From contig OY987299.1 of the NCBI GenBank assembly GCA_963920635.1, positions 127,225,373-127,289,372 on the forward strand: a stretch of 64,000 bases of DNA, given 5' to 3'. Of this stretch, positions 31,795 to 42,410 are shown piece by piece. The notes under the pieces were generated by a model, which made no database searches, was not told the DNA's origin, and worked only from the letters and a program-made list of their open reading frames with translations. A program made the translations under genes and the position numbers. The number at the start of each line of letters is the position of its first letter. The first letter of the stretch is position 1. Source of the DNA: Pseudeuparius sepicola. Its lineage: Eukaryota > Arthropoda > Insecta > Coleoptera > Anthribidae.

Positions 31795-34109
31795 AAAGTA
31801 ATGTCTGTCAACATTACCGACAAAAAATTCTTGTGTAATCCTAAAAGCACGCCCAACAATTGATTTTGTTTATGTTTAAATAGGTACATTTTGAACCATT
31901 TCGGCCAGCCCGGGAAACATTGAATGTCGCCCGGGCGGCACAAACACACTGTTAACCTACTATTTTAATAACATTACTATTATACCTATTATAGGTAGGT
32001 ATAGTATAATAAAAAGTATGTCTACCATTTTTTATAGACGCGCATCGTCATGTAGACGTAATATAGACGTTAAAAAGAGGTTTTAGATATCAAACCTATT
32101 ATTAAGCATATAGTAAAGTTGATTAAAATAAAAATATTAATCTTTGAGTCCTAAAGTCTTACTTTATTGCCATCATACAAGGGATTCAATTAAAGAAAAC
32201 TGTGTTTAAAAAAGACCCAAGAAATGACAAAAAAATCATACCTATTAGGCATTTTTTTGACAAAAAAAATATAGCAGAGCCGATTTAGCCGTATCTTTAA
32301 ACCACAAATGACAAATGCAAATTTTCGTTACCATATACAGAAAATAATGCTAAAGTTAACAAAAATCCGATATGTAGAAGGATATTTTGACAAAAGAAAA
32401 GCATAAGTCCTTAGTTAAGGGTGTACCTGGTGTGTACACTCACATAGTTTCATTCTTGTCGAATGTACAGGGTGTTTACAAAATGGAGCCAAACTTGAAA
32501 AAAAATCTATTTTTAGGAACACACTGTGTTAATACCAGAAAGTAGATATTTCGCCAAAAAACGGGTTTTTTGGTGATATGTAGCTACAGTACCTATCGTA
32601 TTATATGTAGCTTATACAGGCCGAATATAGAAATATATTTTATCTATTTTACATGAAAAAACTTTGCGTCTCGACATTCTGCAATATTTTTTACGTAAAA
32701 CTTTGCATTTCATAGTTATAGGTACTTGTATTTCTTTTATTTTCTTATAAATTTATCGATTTCATAGTTCTTAGTTATGCTTAATAATAGATATTACCTC
32801 CGCTACCACTATGAAATTTAAACTATGTGGCGCCTTACCTTTTTAATGAAACCACCTCTGTGGGCCAGGAATTCTGGCAAATTCAAGGTGGAGCGATAGG
32901 TACCTTTTTTGTTTTTTTTTGTTTCGTCAAAATAATATTATCTATAACCAAAGATCTGGGTTATATTTTTACTTTTATTAGCATACCTACTGTTTATAAA
33001 ACAAAAAAGTACCTATATTTTGACTGTGTGTTCAAAACTGCCAATTCTTTGCCCTATTAGGTAATTTATAGAATTTTATATTTGTATAGTACCTATATAC
33101 TTAGTTTTTCAATTCTTATATTACCCTCTACTTTAACTTAACTAATTTCATAGCCGCATAACTTGTTTCTTATAAAATGTTTTATTTTGTTACAGAGGTG
33201 CCGATACGAAAACGAAAGTAAACGAACAAGTTACATAACATATTATTTATCTTTTATTATTGCGTTATACCTAATATTTTTATCAATATAACATAATAGT
33301 ATAAATATTTGTGTTTTTGTCATCTAACATCTAAGCAAAGGGCGTATTTTTTTTGTCATTTTACAGGTGTATATTTCAAATGTGTATGTATATCTAAAAT
33401 ATTAATAATTAGGTAATTTAATCTTATATGCCTACTTTTAGGGTGAGTTCTTCTTGATGATCAGTATGAGAATCTCAGAAACTATCATAATAGAAGGAAG
33501 GTTAAATGGGGAAGGAATCGCCGTTTTCTGGGATCACTTTAGTGCCCCTTCTGCTTTTGAAAGTTCATGGGTTAATTACCGAGATATATCGGGAAGAAAC
33601 TGAATTCTAGCTATTTCCTCAAATTTCTTTCATTAATGCTCTTAAAAAATTGTAAATACAAAAGGAAATAATTTTGTGCTTCGCGAGATTTATAATTAAA
33701 AATTTGTTTTTTATAAGTGGGTTTCTAAAGGTTCTTTTAAATGCATTACTGCACAATGGGCACAATTGGCAGAACAACTGGGCAGGATTTAACTTTTTTA
33801 TCTACAAATTTCGGTGTGAAATAATAAATATAGGAGCAAGAAAGATTTGAATAAAAAATAGTGAAATATTCAGTTTTTTTAATATCTAGGTAGTTGCTAG
33901 TTTCTCTAGTTGGTCATTGAAAAAACTCCCGCGGAACTAGATGCGTTCAAATAATATTTTATATACCTCTATCTCTATATAGTAGCACTATATGTATAAA
34001 AAACTGTGCATGTTAAATGCATATCTTTCAATAGTAGGTTTACTAATCAGAAATATACCTCAATTAAGAACGTATTTTAGGAGTCGCCTAAAAAGCATCA
34101 ATACAACAT
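31795..34109. other. AT-rich noncoding DNA
   Basis: No gene seen. tacagggtgtttac at 32467 looks like a lone end of the ACAGGGTG-type elements with no partner. Runs of TAGGTA/TACCTA are frequent, as in several insect genomes. Confidence 0.45.
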
Positions 34110-34405
34110 TAACTATAAATTAAAATAATATGTACTTAAATAATATATTTTAGACATTTCAAAACATACAAAATATAGATTAACATTAAGAGACGTTTTA
34201 AAAAGGTATATTAGAGACGTCTATTTCAAACTAATACGATTATCAAAAATAGACATATAATTATAAATTAAAATAAAATGTATTTAAATAATGCCTTTTA
34301 GACATCTCAGAACGTACAAAATATAGATTAATATTCAGACATTTTAAAGACGTATATTAGAAACGTCTATTTCTAACTAATATGTCTATCAAAAATAGAG
34401 GTAAA
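34110..34405. repeat. Two-unit tandem repeat, about 148 bp
   Basis: aaattaaaataa, tttagacat, acaaaatatagattaa, gacgt..tatattag and tatcaaaaatagac occur in the same order in both halves (34110-34258 and 34259-34405). Diverged, noncoding. Confidence 0.7.
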
Positions 34406-35052
34406 TTTTGCGGACATTAAGTTGCATATTAGACATCTATTAAGACCATCGGTAGAGTCACCGTCGCATAGTATTTTTAACGTATATTAGATGCTCTTGT
34501 GTTTCCTGGGTTTTTTCGAAAGCGCTATTTTGCCTAGAAAGATCACGAGTATAAATTGGTCTTTTATTTTCTGATAAAATCCCAATTTGTATACGAGTGG
34601 TTTTGCTAATGGCAAAACAGGGCCTGAGAATAAAATTATTTAGAAAAATTTCCGGCACGAGTGGTATTTGTCGAGATTATTTCACGCATACGATTTAATA
34701 ATTTCTGTGTTGATTTTTTCTATGTTTACATTTCCAAAACGACTCATTTTGAACGAGTTTATTGACAGCTTCGACTGTAGCATTCGAGTAAACAAACATG
34801 ACGCTTGGATATCCAAGGCAAATGCGATTATTTATGATTTATTTTCTGAATGTGTGTCATAAATTTAAACGGAGACCGAGGTCTAATAAGAACAATTTAG
34901 CAGTGTAAAAGTTATATAAATTCATTGAGACAATGCTTAATAATACCGCAACAAAATTTATAAGCTGCATAATTTAGAACAGTGTAAAACACCAATTTTA
35001 AGAAATACTTGTTTGTATCGAACAGATTCGCGCGGTTGCTAAGCAACGAAGT
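34406..35052. other. Noncoding DNA
   Basis: Two overlapping short frames on opposite strands (34458-34862) have no motif. No supported feature. Confidence 0.35.
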
Positions 35053-35133
35053 GATAATTTGCACAAGTGCAATTACCGCGATAATTTGCACAAGTGCAAT
35101 TATCGCGATAATTTGCACAAGTGCAATTATCGC
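35053..35133. repeat. Three exact-length 27-bp palindromic units
   Basis: gataatttgcacaag plus tgcaattaccgc is repeated three times head to tail (35053-35079, 35080-35106, 35107-35133), with a single base change in the first. Each unit is nearly self-complementary, so the array can form serial hairpins or bind a symmetric protein repeatedly. Confidence 0.92.
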
Positions 35134-35310
35134 TAGCAGAGGCATATGATTGGTTGGATTTTTATGGAAGAAGCTACCTTATTGGATGAAAGCAGTATGA
35201 GGGAAATAATCTTCGTAATAACCATTGTCTAATTATTACTAAAAATGATAATCAGTGATAAACATAAGAGGTAGAATGCAGTGATAATAAAAAATAATAA
35301 AAAATTTGGG

Positions 35311-35384
35311 CTTCGTGTGGGATTGAACCCGGGACCTACGAATTGCTAGTCACGTGGCCTCACCATTCAGTTAAAGAAGTGCTT
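35311..35384 (-). repeat. tRNA-like sequence (SINE head candidate)
   Basis: On the minus strand an A-box-like taactgaatggtgagg is followed about 40 bases later by a B box, gggttcaatccc, within ggtcccgggttcaatcc. Both are RNA polymerase III internal promoter elements. The cloverleaf is poor, and an AT-rich tail follows (aaattttttattatttttta). It looks like a tRNA-derived SINE fragment rather than a working tRNA. Confidence 0.4.
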
Positions 35385-36460
35385 GTTAAATTTAGACTTC
35401 TAGGTGATTCTTATGTTTGACCTACATCAGAGCCCTCTGGAAATTGGTCGCCGAACTGTTTATTTTAACGCTCAATCTCCATCCTCCCTTCTCTAATTCT
35501 GTGCGTAGCTATAACTCCTGTTACTGCCTTCTGATCGATAGAGCCAAGGCCTACTATAAAGACAGGCCCTGGCGCACAAAAATCACGTGACCACCTTAGG
35601 CCGACGTTACATGTCATTTGTCACATAACTGAAAGCGACAGCTTGGGTTTTGAGAAGTTTTCAATGTTTAAATTGTTTTTAAACGTGTTAGTTTATATTT
35701 TAGAAACAAGTTTGTGTCTAGTGCGCGTGTGTCCTGGCGGAGGGGAACCGCCCAGGTGTTATTATGGCCTCTGGGTGGGAGTCGTGCCGTCCAAGAGTAT
35801 TGGTGCCGCTCGCACTGACGCGTGAGCGCTGTAAAGGGGAATTCTTCCCTGAACCACAGAATAGGGAGCCCGGAATTCCGGAATGGACTATTATGGACAT
35901 GGACCGTATTGGACAGTGGAGCCTGATTCACAGAGGGGTGAACTGCTTACGGGAGATCCGCGAGTTCAGACGGTCCGGGTGGCTGGAAGCCGTTCCCGTT
36001 GACCACGTTCGGGTTTGTGTATTTATTGTATTCACCATTCACCTTGTGCGAAATAAATCAGTGTTATAACCGCTGATTTTCGTTGTCGACCCACGCCCCG
36101 ATACGGTTTCTATTCGGTCTTTCACGCTGCCGAACAACTGAGATCTCGTCAATAAGTATTTACAGTATACCTGCTGAGGTTAGTTTTCATTTTTATTTCG
36201 TAAAAAATAACCTAAATACCAAATATTGGGTCTGTTTATATTATATTTATACATATTACAAAAGCCAGGAAGAAAGTGTCGCCATAACAAATATTTGTTT
36301 TGCCTCGGGAGGAAAATTTGCGCCAAAAATGGATTCGTCAAATTCCAACTGAGATTTAATTTCTAAAAAACCCTTAAGTATGTGTGGGCTGTGTGGCTAA
36401 TACATTTTCAACAAAGTGAAACAATTAAAGTGGACAAATGTGTTGTGGGAGGAAAATACC
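35385..36460. other. GC-richer segment, possibly a solo long terminal repeat
   Basis: About 35560-36150 is GC-richer, contains an AATAAA (36053-36058) and ends near ttctattcggtctttca. Frames of 60-101 codons on both strands have no domain. It could be an LTR (promoter plus poly(A) signal) but no partner LTR or target duplication was found. Confidence 0.25.
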
Positions 36461-36572
36461 TATATAGAGAATTATAGTTTTCTTTTGGTTACTGGGTTGG
36501 CGACCATTAACTACGCATTTTTTAAAAAAATTTTTGTCATTTAATGAACAATTATAAAAAAATTTTTTTTCC

Positions 36573-36617
36573 ATTACACAACACGTGTTTCGGCATAGGG
36601 CCATCATCAGGTATATC
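36573..36617 (-). ncRNA. Hammerhead ribozyme candidate, left arm
   Basis: Mirror of the right-arm motif at 37261-37301, with the same core read on the minus strand: CTGATGA, GGC...GCC stem II, GAAA, CACGTG, then GTGTA to pair with TATAC. Identical catalytic bases in both arms. Confidence 0.55.
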
Positions 36618-37260
36618 AAACTAAAAAACAACATGTTTCCTACTATAACAATGTGTACATTCAAAACGGTATCAACAAAAATGATTTTTTTTCCCTTCAA
36701 TTATAACAATTTTCTTTTATATTTATACAGTATTGCTAAACAATTCCAAACATTTAAAAAACTTTTTTATATTAAAAATTTCTTTAAAAAACGCCTATTA
36801 AATTAAATATTTTCACTTTATATAAAAAACTCTCATTCTTTTTTACTACAACCATGCTATTTTTGTGCCGCCTGCCGTATTGAAATTCATATACCTGCAG
36901 ACGTCCATACGATACACTTAAAGATTTTGATATATTCTTCCATGTCTGCCTAACTTATTAATAAATTTTAAAAAATAAAAAGAAAAATCCGTAAATGTTA
37001 ACAAACACTACGTAAGTACTTACCTTTATAATTTTTAATTTCAGTCTGATGTTTTTTCCTGTTTCGTTAATCTATTTTTTTAAAAAAAATTTTAAAGAAA
37101 TTTTTAATATAAAAAAGTTTTTTAAATGTTTGGAATTGTTTAGCAATACTGTATAAATATAAAAGAAAATTGTTATAATTGAAGGGAAAAAAAATCATTT
37201 TTGTTGATACCGTTTTGAATGTACACATTGTTATAGTAGGAAACATGTTTTTTAGTTTGA

Positions 37261-37301
37261 TATACCTGATGATGGCCCTATGCCGAAACACGTGTTGTGT
37301 A
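37261..37301 (+). ncRNA. Hammerhead ribozyme candidate, right arm
   Basis: Stem I 3' strand TATAC (37261-37265) is followed by CTGATGA (37266-37272), stem II GGC (37274-37276) with GCC (37282-37284), then GAAA (37285-37288). The short self-complementary stem III CACGTG (37289-37294) follows, then T-T as U16.1 and H17, then stem I 5' strand GTGTA (37297-37301), which pairs with TATAC (five pairs, one G-U). This satisfies the invariant CUGANGA and GAAA positions of a type I hammerhead with the minimal stem III known from Penelope-like elements. Cleavage is predicted after 37296. Activity is not shown by sequence alone. Confidence 0.6.
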
Positions 37302-37462
37302 ATGGAAAATTTTTTTTTTATAATTGTTCATTAAATGACAAAAAAATTTTTTAAAAATGCGTAATTAATGGTCGCCAACCCAGTAACCAAAAGAAAACTA
37401 TAATACTACAAAAACGACCAGGAAAGAAAAACAAGAAAAATTTTTTTATATAGAGAATATCA

Positions 37463-37560
37463 CCTAAGCTAAAGGAAGGTGATGTCCCAACAATTTTTGA
37501 CAAGTGCCAAAATATTGTGAGTGCAGTGCCGTTTAACTATCAGCCCAAAACAGCTGAGGC
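37463..37560 (+). pseudogene. THAP domain end fragment
   Basis: The frame reads PKLKEGDVPTIFDKCQN, then VSAVPFNYQPKTAEAG before a stop. LKxGAVPTIF is the closing box of THAP zinc fingers. Only this end is present. It begins right after the 12-bp target duplication of the Penelope-type unit, so that unit may have inserted into a THAP-containing sequence. Confidence 0.35.
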
Positions 37561-37640
37561 AGGTTGAAAATTTTGAAAAAACAATTAGAGAAAGCTTGGA
37601 TGCACAAAACCAATAAAGAAAACTTGCCAAATTGTTACGA

Positions 37641-39262
37641 AATTTGTTTTTTCTACTTATCTCCAAAAATGCCTTTCATTATATAGCACTAAGTTGGTCA
37701 CGTGACTACGCGATTATGCGTTAGCGCCGTGGCCTGTCTTTATCGTTGGCCTCGCGATAGGGCGGTGTGACGTCACAACCATTCCCGCGCTGTTCGTGTC
37801 GTTTCAAACGAATAGCTTGCGGTCACAACTTTAATTATTTACTGCAAATTAAATATTGCGATTTGAGGGCTGACATTTGGTATGTGCTCTTTCTCTAGAC
37901 AGGCAAATATATTAAAGAAATCGAAAAATGCGGCTTAATTATCGAAATTGGATTTGCCGGGCGGCGCGCCAGCCCCGTATTAGTGTGCACTCGGCGCCAG
38001 ATTAAATATTAATCCTTACGGACAAATACCGGGCGCTCTAATCGATCTCTGTACGGCTCCATTATGACCATTATACGGGAACGGCAAAGGCTTCAAAGGC
38101 GGGCGCGACGCGCGAAGCGGCACGCCAGGTGAATGGGGTCTGATCCACGGGCGTAGCCAGGATTTAGTTTTGGGGGGGGGGGGGTTAGTTTGAGAAGTAA
38201 ATAAAACAACAAAAATATACTTACATGAAATTTAATATCTATATATTCATCCGAAAAACTACGACATATTTATAAAGTTGTTAACTTTAAATGAAATGGA
38301 TAAATTAATTTCGTTCCTCTGCGCTAAATCTAAAACCATTAAAGAAGAAATCTTCGGCTTTTTCTTTTAAATATATCCACTACTTCATCTGCATGAATTT
38401 CTGTTCCATAGTGAATGTTCATTAGAGCCAAACCATTAAGTCTGTTTTCACTTGTAGTGTTTCGTAAATAGTTTTTCAGTCTCCTTAGGCTCGAGAAAGA
38501 CCTTTCTGGGGTAGCAGTGGATACAGGAATGGCAGCCAAGATTTGTAGTAATGTGTAAATATTAGGATAAAGGTTTTTATCGCACATATCTAGGCATTCC
38601 AAACTAGATTTCGGGGTAGGCAGTCTTCTTATCAGCATGCAAGGTAGCTGAAGCTTTGATAGCTAAATCCAAATTTGTTTTTTCTACTTATCTCCAAAAA
38701 TGCCTTTCATTATATAGCACTAAGTTGGTCACGTGACTACGCGATTATGCGTTAGCGCCGTGGCCTGTCTTTATCGTTGGCCTCGCGATAGGGCGGTGTG
38801 ACGTCACAACCATTCCCGCGCTTTTCGTGTCGTTTCAAACGAATAGCTTGCGGTCACAACTTTAATTATTTACTGCAAATTAAATATTGCGATTTGAGGG
38901 CTGATATTTGGTATGTGCTCTTTCTCTAGACAGGCAAATATATTAAAGAAATCGAAAAATGTTCGAGTTCCCCATTTCGCAACGAAGCGCCATGCGGCGC
39001 TGCCGTCGCGTCGGCCCGCCGGTAATTTTGGCCGCGCCGCGCGTCTGCGGCTTAATTATCGAAATTGGATTTGCCGGGCGGCGCGCCAGCCCCGTATTAG
39101 TGTGCACTCGGCGCCAGATTAAATATTAATCCTTACGGACAAATACCGGGCGCTCTAATCGATCTCTGTACGGCTCCATTATGACCATTATACGGGAACG
39201 GCAAAGGCTTCAAAGGCGGGCGCGACGCGCGAAGCGGCACGCCAGGTGAATGGGGTCTGATC
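37641..39262. repeat. Tandem duplication of host segment plus hAT end
   Basis: The segment starting aatttgttttttctactt at 37641 and running to gtctgatc (38145) reappears at 38672-39262, followed in both places by the hAT end. The second copy has an extra 86 bp (about 38960-39045, GC-rich) that the first lacks. The junction at 38671 falls in aaatttgtttttt, a string present both in the host (37640) and inside the hAT (39785). The duplication therefore arose by recombination or slippage at this 13-bp microhomology. Confidence 0.88.
38146..38671 (-). mobile_element. Partial hAT copy made by the duplication
   Basis: It begins with the TIR cacgggcgtagccaggattt and stops inside the element at the microhomology. 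It carries the hATC text (TPERSFSSLRRLKNYLR; NRLNGLALMNIHYGTEI) in an open minus frame of about 99 codons (38339-38638). It differs from the full copy at a few bases, e.g. AAIPVST against ATIPVST. Confidence 0.85.
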
Positions 39263-40373
39263 CACGGGCGTAGCCAGGATTTAGTTTTGGGGGGGGGGTT
39301 AGTTTGAGAAGTAAATAAAACAACAAAAATATACTTACATGAAATTTAATATCTATATATTCATCCGAAAAACTACGACATATTTATAAAGTTGTTAACT
39401 TTAAATGAAATGGATAAATTAATTTCGTTCCTCTGCGCTAAATCTAAAACCATTCAAGAAGAAATCTTCGGCTTTTTCTTTTAAATATATCCACTACTTC
39501 ATCTGCATGAATTTCTGTTCCATAGTGAATGTTCATTAGAGCCAAACCATTAAGTCTGTTTTCACTTGTAGTGTTTCGTAAATAGTTTTTCAGTCTCCTT
39601 AGGCTCGAGAAAGACCTTTCTGGGGTAGCAGTGGATACAGGAATGGTAGCCAAGATTTGTAGTAATGTGTAAATATTAGGATAAAGGTTTTTATCGTACA
39701 TATCTAGGCATTCCAAACTAGATTTCGGGGTAGGCAGTCTTCTTATCAGCATGCAAGGTAGCTGAAGCTTTGATAGCTAAATCCAAATTTGTTTTTTTAT
39801 TAGAAACCCCTTGACCTTGACTACGCCACTTTTTCCAGTAGTCCATACCTTTAGGCTTATCACCCTTCCTTCTTTTCCCCTCCATTTTTCGACAGTAATA
39901 ATGATTCACGTATCTATCTTTAACAAGGTCATCGAATAACAGTGCACTAAAATTACTCACTTACACGGTACACTTAATTCTCTTCACTATTCGTTCACCC
40001 CTTTTCACTTTTATTCGCTTCGAGTTCGCATAGAACAATACTGCCGTAAGCGCGGTCACGCGCCGCTTATATAGCAGCCCAGTAGCCGTCCACGAACTTC
40101 CACAAAGTTCCGCTCATTTCGACCGAGGGGCGTGGCGAATAAACGAGAAACAACGCAAAGTGTCCCTACAGTACAAAATCGTTCGGCTGCAACTGCGTCT
40201 GCCTCTCGTCAAAAGATGGCGCTAGGCGCTACTATTACTACATATATTCAAACGTAATAATAATTTAACTCTTCACTCCTCGTATTTTTTCGGTATAATA
40301 TTAGGTAATATTTTGCTTATTTCGGGGGGGGGGGGGGTTGAACCCCCGAAACCCCCCCTTGGCTACGCCCGTG
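39263..40373 (-). mobile_element. Internally deleted hAT element (copy 2)
   Basis: Complete, with TIR cacgggcgtagccagg on one side and ccttggctacgcccgtg on the other. A perfect 8-bp duplication, gtctgatc, flanks it (39255-39262 and 40374-40381). It is the same internal-deletion derivative as 5851-6971, in the opposite orientation, with TATA box and donor kept. Shared internal structure means both descend from one deleted element that itself spread. Confidence 0.92.
39444..39895 (-). pseudogene. hAT transposase relic in copy 2
   Basis: From an ATG at 39895 the frame reads MEGKRRKGDKPKGMDYWKKW, but it shifts at the deletion junction. Here four extra bases (actg) follow GATAAGAAG relative to copy 1. 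After the shift the hATC part runs to the end without the 7-base deletion seen in copy 1 (NRLNGLALMNIHYGTEI..VVDIFKRKSRRFLLEWF). The catalytic domain is absent. Copies 1 and 2 are thus broken at different places. Confidence 0.75.
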
Positions 40374-40381
40374 GTCTGATC

Positions 40382-40830
40382 GCACATTTTTAAATACGAA
40401 ATCGTGTTGTAAAGGGATCTAAAATCATTTAGTATGCGTGGAAGGGACGAGATTTTTATAGAATGTTCAGGAATGTGTGGAACACCCGGGCTAAACAAAG
40501 GTAAGGCCCGGTGAGTGAGGAAGGTCTATCACTCTGACTGTCGCAGTCAGAATACGCTGGAGAAAATGAAAATTTGATCTTTTCTTGGATGGTCAAAGTC
40601 AGCGTATATTAAAAGAGGAAAAGCATGTGAATTGCTAATAGACAACAAATTAAATTCGTTTTTGTTTTGATCGATTTCGATAGAAAAAATGTTTTGCAAC
40701 TTTGTTCTTGCTACCAAGACTTTTGTTAGCATGACTCTTGCACTATTATTAATTATACGTGTAAAGCTTGCCGATACAAGCTGCAGAGCCGTGATGCGTC
40801 GGGTCGATAATTTATTTTTTAATTATTATA
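40382..40830. other. Noncoding DNA
   Basis: Resumes the host segment interrupted by the hAT (gtctgatc|gcacattttt). No gene seen. Confidence 0.4.
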
Positions 40831-42116
40831 TACACTGTGTCCCAGATAAGAATGAACAGCATGGCGATATTGCAAACGGTGAGAGATAGAGCAACGGTTG
40901 AATGGGGAAAAAGTTGCGCAATTTTGAGGTCAATAAAACGGCACAAACAGATTTCTAATATTTTTTTTCGTTTTTGAGTTATTTTGAAAAAAGTAAAATT
41001 TTTGCGTTTTCGATTTTATTTTTTTCTGAAGTTGTTATCACAGATAGAAAAAGAAAGAAGAACACTTTCTGATGGCACTTTTTAACGGGCTTTAAGATGG
41101 GGTTCTTAGATTTGTTCTACAACCTTTCGTTTTTGAGAAACCATCTTCAACTTTATTTTTTTAAATACGGACCTGGATTTTTTTGCAGATTTTGAAAGCA
41201 ATTTTCATTTCAAATAAGTACTATGATGTTTGACACAAAATATTTTAAAAATGTTTTGAGACAATTATACTCAAAATTCATTTTTTTATTCATTTTTTTC
41301 TGCCCTGTATTTAATAATAAGAAGTTTAAATATTAATCAATATTGTCAACAATTTAACTTACAACTTATTTTTCAATTGGAGAACTAAAAAAAGGACGGC
41401 AAAGACGATAATAAAAAATTAATAATGTCATAGAGGCAGAACGTATGTATTGTTGCAATTAATAAAAATTATTGTTTTTTTTTGTTTAAACTTTAAAGCT
41501 TTCTTCTCACAATTAGAAAAAGGGAAGAATTTACTCCAAAACACAATGCGACACTGTTTGCCATACAACAACCACAGAGATCATATATGATCTCTATGAC
41601 AACAACAGAGGAAAACACTTACCAAACAAGGCCGTATATTTAAAAATATTAAGTTTTCGAAGTCACAATAAACTGTAAGTTAACTTGTTGTCAATACTGA
41701 TGAATATTTAGACTTCTTATTATTAAATACAGGGCCGCAATAGAAAAAAAAATGAATGGGAAAAAAGGGATATTCAGTAATTATTGCCTCAAAACATTTT
41801 AAAAATATTTAAAGAAATAAAGTTGAAGATGGTTTCTCAAAAACGAAACGTTGTAGAACAAATCTAAAAACGCCATCTTAAAGCCCGTTAAAAAGTGCCA
41901 TAAGAAAGTGTTTTTCTTTTTTTTCTGTGATAACAACTTCAGAAAAAATTAAAATCGAAAACGCAAAATTTTCCTTTTTTCAAAATAACTCAAAAACGAA
42001 AAAAGATTTTAGTAATCTGTTTGTGCCACTTTATTGACCTCAAAAATGCGCAACTTTTTCCCCATTTAACCGTTGCAGTATCTCTCACCGTTCATTCTTA
42101 TCCGGGACACAGTGTA
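40831..42116. mobile_element. Fold-back element, CACTGTGTCCC-ended, 1.29 kb
   Basis: It reads tacactgtgtccc on the left and gggacacagtgta on the right. Long inverted arms (acggtgagagatagagcaac, tttttttcgtttttgagtta and complements) run to a centre at about 41576-41595, where agagatcatatatgatctct is a perfect 20-bp palindrome. The ends differ from ACAGGGTG by transversions but the architecture is the same. Confidence 0.88.
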
Positions 42117-42137
42117 GGTATAATAGATTACAAATCT

Positions 42138-42410
42138 ATTGATATTCAAACCTACTGAAATATTTATACTGAAAGTTTCCGGTGCTATAGATGTACGCAA
42201 TGTGTACTAAAAGTTAAATGGACCTTTATTGGCCGGGTTTTGAACATTTGGTCACTTTTGACGGGAGATGGATCCGCGTCTGACGTTTGATGTTTACATC
42301 TCGCCAAGGCCTACTTATTGAAAAAATCGTACAATAATGGGCTACTTCAGTGCCGATTTCTGAGCTTTTAATGACGATTTTGAGACACTTCACTTCCGAT
42401 TTCAAGAAAA
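42138..42410. repeat. Dispersed repeat, empty version
   Basis: Uninterrupted relative of 27586-27802 plus 29327-29395: aatgggcTActtcagtgcc shows the unoccupied TA. It ends at about 42410 with ttccgatttcaagaaaac. Confidence 0.85.

Larger units (their letters stand above)
36473..37446. mobile_element. Penelope-type palindromic unit with 12-bp target duplication
   Basis: It is flanked by tatatagagaat on both sides (36461-36472 and 37447-37458). Arms at about 36473-36795 and 37075-37402 are inverted almost perfectly, including ggttactgggttggcgacc and its complement. A 280-bp spacer separates them and a 44-bp A-rich tail follows the right arm. Each arm carries a hammerhead-like core pointing towards the outside. 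Inverted long terminal repeats with hammerheads and variable 10-15-bp target duplications are features of Penelope-like elements. The unit has no RT or endonuclease and is nonautonomous. Confidence 0.75.

Noticed and set aside
35560..36160. Solo LTR
   Set aside because: AATAAA and GC-rich composition alone do not prove it. No TG...CA borders with a target duplication were found, so it is kept only as a weak note.
36425..37291. Two near-identical 74-91-codon frames in opposite orientations
   Set aside because: They are the same palindrome arm read twice in the Penelope-type unit. Phe/Lys-rich low-complexity text.
38913..39122. Arg-rich 69-codon frame
   Set aside because: It lies in the 86-bp GC-rich segment and its flanks. 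It is absent from the sister copy of the duplication and has no motif.
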